A stretch of 8,147 nt of DNA, taken from an uncultured Erysipelotrichaceae bacterium (GTDB lineage Bacteria; Bacillota_I; Bacilli_A; RF39; UBA660). Positions 1 to 5,329 of this stretch are shown in pieces. Positions within the stretch are counted from its first letter, which is position 1; every line of letters begins with the position of its first letter. The position numbers were made by a program, and so were the translations under genes. The stretch covers positions 1 through 8,147 of the forward strand of contig CACXEC010000035.1 in NCBI GenBank assembly GCA_902766545.1, in the 5' to 3' direction. A model generated the notes under the pieces. It did not search any database and was not told the origin of the DNA. It saw nothing but the letters and a program-made list of their open reading frames with translations.

Positions 1-771
1 ATTCAAGGTGGAGTTTTAACTGGTGAGGTTGATGATTTAGTACTTTTAGATGTTACACCACTATCTTTAGGTATTGAAACATTAGGCGATGTTATGACTG
101 TGTTAATTCCAAGAAATACTACTATTCCAACAAGTAAAAGCCAAGTATTCTCAACTGCTGCTGATAATCAACCAGCTGTAGATATTCATGTACTTCAAGG
201 TGAAAGACCTATGGCAGCTGATAATAAAACACTTGGAAGATTTCAATTAACAAATATTCCTCCAGCTCCAAGAGGTATTCCTCAAATTGAAGTAACATTT
301 GATATTGATGCTAATGGTATTGTTAATGTTAAAGCAAAAGATTTAGGTACTAATAAAGAGCAATCAATAACTATTACATCAAATACAAATCTTACTGATG
401 AAGAAATTGATAAGATGATGAAAGAAGCTGAAGCTAATAAAGATGCTGATGAGAAACGTAAAGTTGAAGCTGATGCTAGAAATGATGCTGATAGCATGAT
501 CTTTACAACAGAAAAAGCTATTAAAGATTTAGGCGATAAAGTTAAAGATGATGATAAAAAGGCTGCCGAAGAATTAATTGCTGATTTGAAGAAAGCATTA
601 GAAGGAAATAATGTTGATGAGATTAAAGAAAAAACTGAAGCTTTAAAAGAAAAAGCAATGGCATTATCTTCTAGTGTTTATGAAGAAATGGCTAAAGCAA
701 ATGCTGCAAATCAAAATAATGAATCTAACGAAGGCGGCGCTGAAGAAGCTGAATTTGTTAATAAGGACTAA
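1..771 (+). CDS. dnaK: Molecular chaperone DnaK (Hsp70), C-terminal part, 5' truncated by window
   Basis: ATP-driven cytoplasmic chaperone that binds exposed hydrophobic peptide segments and works with DnaJ and GrpE. The frame is open from base 1, so 256 residues are visible. By comparison with E. coli DnaK the fragment starts near residue 377, at the end of the nucleotide-binding domain (IQGGVLTGEV). Next come the interdomain linker and start of the substrate-binding beta domain (LVLLDVTPLSLGIET, fragment residues 13-27), then RNTTIPT, STAADNQPAVDIHVLQGER and the conserved PAPRGIPQIEVTFDIDANGI stretch. From about residue 131 a charged helical lid follows, and the last 20 or so residues are an Asn/Glu-rich tail ending AEFVNKD. 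The Met at base 94 is internal and is not the real start. The ATPase domain and any upstream CIRCE/HrcA site lie outside the window. The identification is secure; only the length of the missing part is unknown. Confidence 0.98.
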   Translation: MQGGVLTGEVDDLVLLDVTPLSLGIETLGDVMTVLIPRNTTIPTSKSQVFSTAADNQPAVDIHVLQGERPMAADNKTLGRFQLTNIPPAPRGIPQIEVTFDIDANGIVNVKAKDLGTNKEQSITITSNTNLTDEEIDKMMKEAEANKDADEKRKVEADARNDADSMIFTTEKAIKDLGDKVKDDDKKAAEELIADLKKALEGNNVDEIKEKTEALKEKAMALSSSVYEEMAKANAANQNNESNEGGAEEAEFVNKD

Positions 772-772
772 G

Positions 773-802
773 ATAAAAGTTCTAGGTAACTAGAACTTTT
801 AT
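773..802 (+). terminator. Perfect 13-bp hairpin after dnaK; terminator or attenuator
   Basis: Bases 773-785 (ATAAAAGTTCTAG) are the exact reverse complement of 790-802 (CTAGAACTTTTAT), with a GTAA loop that fits the GNRA tetraloop pattern. The hairpin begins one base after the dnaK stop codon. The T-run (797-800) lies inside the right arm and what follows (ATCTTGTT) is only moderately T-rich, so termination may be incomplete. No convincing promoter lies between it and pepF, so readthrough into pepF-dnaJ is likely. It could instead act mainly as a 3'-end stabiliser of dnaK mRNA. Confidence 0.75.
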
Positions 803-824
803 ATCTTGTTAGATAGGAAAATAT

Positions 825-2615
825 ATGAAGAATTATAAAAACCGAAAAGATGTTCCGGATAAATATAAATGGGATTTAACAGAATACTATAAAAGTGAAG
901 ATGATTTTAACAAAAGTTATGATAAGGCATTGAAACTTATTGAAAAGATTAAAGACTATGTAGGATGTACTAAAGATAGTTCAAGACTATATGAATTTAT
1001 ATTATTTGATTTGGAAGTGTCTGATTTAATTGAAAACTTGTATGTTTATACATATTTAATTAATGATCAGGAACTTGGAATATCTAAGTCAATAGCAAAT
1101 AAAAATAAGTGTGAATTATTAATGGCTAAGTATAGTGAAAATACTTCATTTTTTGCGCCAGAACTTTTAAGGCTTAGTGCTAGTAAATATGATAGCTTAT
1201 TTAAAAATAACAGTTTGACAGAATATAAGCCGATGTTAGATCGTATTTATCGTGAAAAGAAACATATTCTATCGGAGAATGAAGAAATTATTATTAATAA
1301 TTTAATTAATGCATCAGATCATTTTGATGATATATCGTCCACGATGTTAAATAGTGCACATGATTATGGAACTGTTATTTTAAATGGAGATAAAATTGCT
1401 TTAACTGCAACTAATTATGCGAAAGTGATGAAATCCAGCGATCGAGTTTTTAGAAAAGAAACTTATGAAAAATTTAATAAAGTCTTAGATAGGTATGGTG
1501 CTATATCTGCATCTTTACTTGACTCGTATGTAAAAATGCGATCTTGTGAATTAAAGTTAAGAAAATATGCTAGTAGTTTTGATGCTAAATTATTTTCACT
1601 TAATATGTCTAAAAATGTTTTTGATGCACTAAAAAAGAATGTTTTTAATAATTTAGATTCTTATCAAAAATTTTTAAAACTATTTAAAAATGTTCATGGG
1701 TATAGAGTATTATATCCATATGACTTAAATCTCAATCTTTTAAGTAGTAAAAGAGAATATTCTATAGAAGAAGCACAGAGGATTATTTTAGAATCTATTA
1801 AAATATTAGGTGATAATTATTGTAATAAATTTAAAAAAATTTTTAATAATCATTATATTGATTATTTAACTTATAAGGGAAAGTGCTCAGGTGGTTATTC
1901 ATTTGCTACTGGAAGTAAGGATTCTAGAATAATGATGAATTATAATGGAGATTTATCTTCTGTTTCAACGATTGCTCATGAAGGTGGGCATAATGTTCAT
2001 CATCAATTTGTTAAGGAAAATAATCCATTAGAATATCGAAATCCTTCTTCAATAATATGTGAAGTTGCATCTCTAACTAATGAATGCCTACTTTCTAATT
2101 ATTTAGCTAAAAATGGCCGTGATAAAGAAGAAAAACTTAGTGGTTTATCTAATATTATTGAAGTTATTAATTCTAATCTTTTTGGAGCAGTTAGAGAAGG
2201 TGCTATTGAAGAAGATTTTTATAGCTTGGTTGATAATGGTGGATCTATTACTAAAGATTATATGACTAAGATATCTTTAGATTCATATCAAAAATATTAT
2301 GGTAATTTAGTTAAAATGGATGAATATGCTCTTTGTTCTTGGATGAGAAGAAGTCATTATTATATGTTTTTTTATCTTTATTCATATGCTATTTGTATAT
2401 CTGTAGCAACATATGTGGCAAGTGAAATAATTAATGGAAATACTAACATGCTAGATAATTATATTAAATTTTTAAGTGCAGGATCTAATTTATGGCCATG
2501 TGATGTATTTAAGATTCTTGGTATTGACTTAACTAAAGATGATGTTTATCTTGGTGCAATAAAGTATTATAATTCTTTAATAGATGAATTTGAAAAAATA
2601 AGGAAGGAGGACTAA
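825..2615 (+). CDS. pepF: Oligoendopeptidase F-type zinc metallopeptidase (M3B family)
   Basis: Zinc metallopeptidase expected to cut short peptides in the cytoplasm, completing breakdown of imported peptides or proteolysis products. At 596 residues it matches the usual PepF length of about 600. The zinc site is HEGGH (residues 385-389), with the third ligand most likely Glu413 in ICEVASLTNE, 24 residues after His389 as in the M3 family. GKCSGGYS (352-359) corresponds to the family's GKRSGAYS-like segment before the active site, with Cys and Gly substituted. The C-terminal aromatic stretch SHYYMFFYLYSYA matches the conserved HFY...YVYQYA region. No signal peptide or membrane segment is evident. 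ATG 825 is preceded by AGGAAA (815-820), and an in-frame TAG at 810-812 rules out extension. It sits unusually between dnaK and dnaJ and ends one base before dnaJ. Family assignment is firm. The symbol is by similarity, because PepF/PepB/YjbG-type paralogues cannot be separated here. Confidence 0.93.
   Translation: MKNYKNRKDVPDKYKWDLTEYYKSEDDFNKSYDKALKLIEKIKDYVGCTKDSSRLYEFILFDLEVSDLIENLYVYTYLINDQELGISKSIANKNKCELLMAKYSENTSFFAPELLRLSASKYDSLFKNNSLTEYKPMLDRIYREKKHILSENEEIIINNLINASDHFDDISSTMLNSAHDYGTVILNGDKIALTATNYAKVMKSSDRVFRKETYEKFNKVLDRYGAISASLLDSYVKMRSCELKLRKYASSFDAKLFSLNMSKNVFDALKKNVFNNLDSYQKFLKLFKNVHGYRVLYPYDLNLNLLSSKREYSIEEAQRIILESIKILGDNYCNKFKKIFNNHYIDYLTYKGKCSGGYSFATGSKDSRIMMNYNGDLSSVSTIAHEGGHNVHHQFVKENNPLEYRNPSSIICEVASLTNECLLSNYLAKNGRDKEEKLSGLSNIIEVINSNLFGAVREGAIEEDFYSLVDNGGSITKDYMTKISLDSYQKYYGNLVKMDEYALCSWMRRSHYYMFFYLYSYAICISVATYVASEIINGNTNMLDNYIKFLSAGSNLWPCDVFKILGIDLTKDDVYLGAIKYYNSLIDEFEKIRKED
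2604..2610 (+). promoter_or_regulatory. Strong Shine-Dalgarno of dnaJ within pepF 3' end
   Basis: AAGGAGG lies 6 nt before ATG 2617 and inside the last codons of pepF. It is one of the two best ribosome binding sites in the window, with lepB's. It fixes the dnaJ start and predicts efficient translation of dnaJ from a shared pepF-dnaJ transcript. Confidence 0.9.
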
Positions 2616-2616
2616 T

Positions 2617-3735
2617 ATGGCTAAAAAAGATTTTTATGAAGTTTTGGGTGTATCTAAAAATGCTACTGAAGCTGAAATTAAAAGTGCGTTTAGAAAAAAA
2701 GCTAAAGAATACCATCCAGATAATAAGGAAACCGGCAATGCTGAGAAATTTAAAGAAATAAGTGAAGCCTATGGAGTATTATCTGATGCAAATAAAAGAA
2801 AACAATACGATCAATTTGGTTCAGCTGCATTTGAAAATGGTGCTGGCGGATTTGGTGGTTTTAATGACGGATTTGGAGGATTCTCTGGATTTGATTTTGA
2901 AGATTTAGATTTAGGAAGTATTTTTGAAACCTTTATGGGTGGTTCTCGTGGTTCTAGAACATCAGGCCCAAGACCATCTAGAGGTGCCGATACATTAGTA
3001 AATCTAAATTTATCTTTTGAGGAAGCTGTTTTTGGATGTGAAAAAACATTTGAAGTAAAATTAGATTTAATTTGTCCAGAATGTAATGGAAAAGGTGGTA
3101 GAAATCCCAAAAAATGTTCTAAGTGTGGTGGTAGAGGCCGTGTAGTTAAAGAACAAAGAAGTATTTTAGGCATTATTCAAACTGAATCTGTGTGTCCTGA
3201 TTGTCATGGTTCTGGTGAAGAATTTGAATCTATTTGTTCTAAGTGTCATGGCAATCAAACTATTAAAACTAATAAAAGTATTACATTAAAAGTTCCAAGC
3301 GGAGTAGATAATGGAGATCAAATGCGAATGTCTGGAAAAGGTAATGCTGGTGCTAATGGCGGCGCAAATGGAGATATATATATTGAGTTTAGTGTTAAAG
3401 AGCATCCACTATATAAAAGAGATGGTAAAGATATTTATTTGATTGTTCCTCTTACCATTACTGAAGCTGTATTAGGTTGTAAAAAAGATATTCCAACTAT
3501 ATATGGTAAAGAGAATGTTTCATTTGCTGCTGGTACTCAAAATAATGAAAAAATTAAACTTAAGGGTAAAGGAATCGATGATAAGAAGACTGGTAAGTTG
3601 GGAGATATGTATTTAATAACTAATGTTATTATTCCAACCAAGTTAGATCGCACTCAAAAGTCACTATTTAATGATTTAAATGAAACAACTTTAGATAATG
3701 ATGAAGCATTTAAGAAAATAAAAAAATATTTATAA
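2617..3735 (+). CDS. dnaJ: Chaperone DnaJ (Hsp40, type I)
   Basis: Co-chaperone that delivers substrates to DnaK and stimulates its ATPase. All type I domains are present in 372 residues. The J domain covers residues 1-68, with the catalytic HPD at 33-35. The Gly/Phe-rich linker runs from about 74 to 110 (GGFGGFNDGFGGFSGF). The zinc domain has four CxxC pairs at C153/C156, C167/C170, C193/C196 and C207/C210. The C-terminal substrate-binding domains follow (ITLKVPSGVDNGDQMRMSGKG region onward). The fourth zinc repeat reads CSKCHGNQ, lacking the usual final Gly of CxxCxGxG. The spacing from repeat 1 to 2 is 14 residues and from 2 to 3 is 26, against 17 and 22 in E. coli. All eight Cys ligands are kept, so zinc binding should be intact. 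The start is set by the strong upstream ribosome binding site. The gene follows pepF by one base, so the two are almost certainly cotranscribed. Confidence 0.97.
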   Translation: MAKKDFYEVLGVSKNATEAEIKSAFRKKAKEYHPDNKETGNAEKFKEISEAYGVLSDANKRKQYDQFGSAAFENGAGGFGGFNDGFGGFSGFDFEDLDLGSIFETFMGGSRGSRTSGPRPSRGADTLVNLNLSFEEAVFGCEKTFEVKLDLICPECNGKGGRNPKKCSKCGGRGRVVKEQRSILGIIQTESVCPDCHGSGEEFESICSKCHGNQTIKTNKSITLKVPSGVDNGDQMRMSGKGNAGANGGANGDIYIEFSVKEHPLYKRDGKDIYLIVPLTITEAVLGCKKDIPTIYGKENVSFAAGTQNNEKIKLKGKGIDDKKTGKLGDMYLITNVIIPTKLDRTQKSLFNDLNETTLDNDEAFKKIKKYL

Positions 3736-3758
3736 AAAGCTCTTTTCTGGGCTTTTTT
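3734..3758 (+). terminator. Intrinsic terminator of the dnaJ transcript, overlapping its stop codon
   Basis: Bases 3734-3742 (AAAAAGCTC) pair with 3749-3757 (GGGCTTTTT) as a 9-bp stem with one U-G wobble and a 6-nt TTTTCT loop. The T-run is 3753-3758. The left arm starts with the last two bases of the dnaJ TAA codon. The A-rich left arm would also give a run of T on the opposite strand. Confidence 0.85.
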
Positions 3759-3762
3759 ATCA

Positions 3763-3771
3763 TGTTATAAT
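3763..3771 (+). promoter_or_regulatory. Candidate extended -10 promoter for lepB-holA
   Basis: TGTTATAAT contains a consensus -10 hexamer TATAAT (3766-3771) with an extended TG motif at 3763-3764. No good -35 is visible at 16-18 bp; that region (around 3743-3748, TTTTCT) is the loop of the dnaJ terminator. Extended -10 promoters often do without a -35. The predicted start would be near 3778, only about 11 nt before the lepB ATG. Confidence 0.55.
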
Positions 3772-3776
3772 CTTAT

Positions 3777-3782
3777 AGGAGG
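3777..3782 (+). promoter_or_regulatory. Shine-Dalgarno of lepB
   Basis: AGGAGG lies 6 nt before ATG 3789, a full-strength site that decides the start. It almost coincides with the transcription start predicted from TATAAT at 3766-3771, so the transcript may begin within or at this site. Confidence 0.88.
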
Positions 3783-3788
3783 ATTAAA

Positions 3789-4280
3789 ATGGATTTTAAA
3801 AAGATATTAAAAGATATTATTCCATATATAATAATTATTTTAGTTGTAGTAGGGATTAGAACCTATATTTTTACACCAATTAAAGTAAATGGTACTAGTA
3901 TGTCTCCGACACTTCTTCCAAATGAATTAATGATATTAAATAAAATTGGCAAGAATAATCTAAATAGATTTGATATTGTAGTTGTTAAAGAAGAAAAAAA
4001 ATATATTATTAAAAGAATAATTGCACTTCCTGGTGAGTCAGTGGCATATATTGATGGAAAATTATATATTAATGAAAAAGTAGTGAAAGATGATTATTCT
4101 AAGAGCAGAACCAATGATTTTAATGAAATTAAATTAGCAAATGATGAATATTTTGTAATGGGTGATAATAGATCTGTATCTAGTGATAGTAGATATATTG
4201 GTCCAATTAAAAAGGAACAAATAATTGGTAAAAGTAAGTTTATTATTTTCCCTTTTAATAAAATTGGTAATGTACAATGA
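3789..4280 (+). CDS. lepB: Type I signal peptidase
   Basis: Membrane serine protease that removes signal peptides from exported proteins on the outer face of the membrane. One N-terminal membrane segment (about residues 9-27, IIPYIIIILVVVGI) is followed by the catalytic box SMSPT with nucleophile Ser37. The general base is Lys75 in IIKRIIALPGE. The conserved GDNRSVSSDSR (125-135) contains the structural Asp/Ser/Arg residues. The Ser-Lys dyad with Lys followed by Arg is the bacterial SipS/LepB (P-type) form, not the archaeal/sporulation type with His in place of Lys. At 163 residues it is compact, a little shorter than B. subtilis SipS (about 184), with a short cytoplasmic head. AGGAGG at 3777-3782 and an in-frame TAA at 3768-3770 fix the start. 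It ends in TGA overlapping holA by 4 nt. Symbol sipS would be equally valid. Confidence 0.95.
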   Translation: MDFKKILKDIIPYIIIILVVVGIRTYIFTPIKVNGTSMSPTLLPNELMILNKIGKNNLNRFDIVVVKEEKKYIIKRIIALPGESVAYIDGKLYINEKVVKDDYSKSRTNDFNEIKLANDEYFVMGDNRSVSSDSRYIGPIKKEQIIGKSKFIIFPFNKIGNVQ

Positions 4281-5179
4281 ATACTTATTTAATTAGTATT
4301 TTTTCGAATAGATTAGTAGAGGATGAAATAGATAAAATAATAAAAGGTAAAAATAATGTTATTTATTTTAATTATGATGATACTGACATAGATAATATTA
4401 TTGAAGAGTGTGCTTATTTTAGTCTATTAAATGATGAAAAAATAGTTATTGTTAGAAATTTTAAATTAAATAGTGCTTCTAAAGCTTTAGATAAATATTT
4501 AGACAATATTAATCCTAATACGAGATTAGTGTTATTAGTTAATAATATAGATAAGAGAAGCTCCTTATATAAAAGAATAAAAAAAGAAGGCACAGTAATT
4601 GAAATTACCGAATTGAAACCTAACGAACTTATAAATAAAGTTAATAATTACTGTAAAAGTATTAATGTTAAAATAGATTATGTTGCTTTACAAGAACTTA
4701 TATCATTTAATATAAATAATTATGATTTAATATTAAATGATATAGATAAAATTAGTATAGTTACTAATAATATTACTCATGAGGATGTTATAAAATTTGC
4801 TTTTAAACTTGATGAAGAAGATAATTTTGGCTTTTCAGATGCTATAATTAGTAAAAAATACGATAGTATTTTGAGTGGCTATAACTTATTTATTAGAAAA
4901 AAACAAGAAGTTATTCCTTTTTTAGCATTACTAGCTAGTCAATTTAGAATAATTTTGGCAGTAAAAGAGATTAAAGAAAATGATGATTTTATTGCTAAAA
5001 CTTTAAATATTCATCCTTATAGAGTTAAATTGGCTCGAGAAAAATCATATAATTATTCTAAAGACGATATTTTAAATGTGTTATTATTATTATGTGATTT
5101 AGATAAGAATTTAAAATCATTAAATGTTAATCAATACTCTTTATTGGAATCTTTTTTGATAAACTTTTTAGCGATCTAG
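4277..5179 (+). CDS. holA: DNA polymerase III, delta subunit (clamp loader)
   Basis: Clamp-loader subunit that opens the beta sliding clamp during replication. Diverged but recognisable: the segment FSLLNDEKIVIVRNF (48-62) matches the family's F-S-x-x-R-L-V-I-V-x-N signature. LVLLVNNIDKRSSLYKRIKK (84-103) follows, and near the C-terminus come LLASQFRIILAVKEI (218-232), NIHPYRVKLA (244-253) and the final LKSLNVNQYSLLESFLINFL helix region. At 300 residues it is shorter than B. subtilis YqeN (about 347), mainly at the N-terminus, where it starts almost directly at YLISIFSNRL. An in-frame TAA at 4268-4270 rules out a longer start. There is no good Shine-Dalgarno, and the ATGA overlap with lepB implies coupled translation. 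Neither comEC nor rpsT, frequent neighbours of holA in Firmicutes, is adjacent. Confidence 0.9.
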   Translation: MNTYLISIFSNRLVEDEIDKIIKGKNNVIYFNYDDTDIDNIIEECAYFSLLNDEKIVIVRNFKLNSASKALDKYLDNINPNTRLVLLVNNIDKRSSLYKRIKKEGTVIEITELKPNELINKVNNYCKSINVKIDYVALQELISFNINNYDLILNDIDKISIVTNNITHEDVIKFAFKLDEEDNFGFSDAIISKKYDSILSGYNLFIRKKQEVIPFLALLASQFRIILAVKEIKENDDFIAKTLNIHPYRVKLAREKSYNYSKDDILNVLLLLCDLDKNLKSLNVNQYSLLESFLINFLAI

Positions 5180-5198
5180 GAAAAACCTAGATTTTTTT
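5174..5198 (+). terminator. Intrinsic terminator of lepB-holA, containing the holA stop codon
   Basis: ATCTAGG (5174-5180) and CCTAGAT (5186-5192) form a perfect 7-bp stem, extendable by a G-U pair, with an AAAAA loop. An uninterrupted run of seven T (5192-5198) follows. The holA TAG (5177-5179) is inside the left arm. Confidence 0.92.
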
Positions 5199-5209
5199 AT
5201 TTTGAGAGT

Positions 5210-5215
5210 TATAAT
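5210..5215 (+). promoter_or_regulatory. Isolated TATAAT, weak candidate distal promoter for dnaG-rpoD
   Basis: A consensus -10 hexamer lies just after the holA terminator, but neither an extended TG nor a matching -35 is found at 16-18 bp. In such AT-rich DNA a chance match is quite possible. If real, the leader would be about 108 nt and would include the half-site array at 5247-5272. Confidence 0.3.
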
Positions 5216-5246
5216 ATCTATATAAATTTATATTTTATGCGAAAAA

Positions 5247-5272
5247 TTGTAAAAAATTACAATTATTTGTAA
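5247..5272 (+). promoter_or_regulatory. Three alternating TTGTAA half-sites, operator-like array before dnaG
   Basis: TTGTAA (5247-5252), TTACAA (5257-5262) and TTGTAA (5267-5272) alternate in orientation, each separated by exactly 4 bp. The half-sites therefore recur every 10 bp, about one helical turn. The first pair extends to an 8-bp perfect inverted repeat, AATTGTAA-AAAA-TTACAATT (5245-5264). The first and third copies share TTGTAAAAAA. This looks like a binding site for a dimeric regulator, though no known consensus was matched. It lies in the 150-bp gap between holA and dnaG, which holds no gene. Confidence 0.45.
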
Positions 5273-5293
5273 AAAAATAAAGGAAATTAGGGG

Positions 5294-5299
5294 TATAAC
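5294..5299 (+). promoter_or_regulatory. Candidate -10 element of the dnaG-rpoD promoter
   Basis: TATAAC matches the sigma-70 type -10 at five of six bases and would start transcription near 5306, leaving a leader of about 24 nt with the GAGGG ribosome site. No good -35 is present at 17 bp (AAAAAA). The half-site array would then lie at about -59 to -34, a place suited to an activator or to blocking the -35 region. Confidence 0.35.
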
Positions 5300-5329
5300 G
5301 GTAATAAATAATATATAGAGGGTGTTTTT

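Noticed and set aside
803..824. Possible promoter for pepF (TGTTAGATA at 807-815) and a small 5-bp inverted repeat TATCT-TGTT-AGATA (802-815)
   Set aside because: The hexamer matches the -10 consensus at only three positions, there is no -35, and the predicted start would fall within a few bases of the ATG. The repeat is too short to support a separate feature.
4277..4292. Mycoplasma-type code with TGA read as Trp
   Set aside because: All Trp codons in the seven genes are TGG and no CDS has an in-frame TGA. Reading through the lepB TGA would add only four residues before TAA, so the window alone is not absolute proof, but the standard code fits best.
5220..5233. 14-bp perfect palindrome ATATAAATTTATAT
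   Set aside because: It contains only A and T, so such palindromes are frequent by chance at this base composition; no adjacent matching sites.
5237..5272. Eleven-codon ATG-to-TAA frame in the holA-dnaG gap, possible leader peptide
   Set aside because: No Shine-Dalgarno precedes it, its codons are what any AT-rich stretch would give, and it coincides with the half-site array, which better explains the pattern.
5199..5329. AT-rich intergenic region as a replication origin next to dnaG/holA
   Set aside because: No DnaA boxes (TTATCCACA-like) were seen and no dnaA, dnaN or gyrase gene is near; AT-richness is general in the window.
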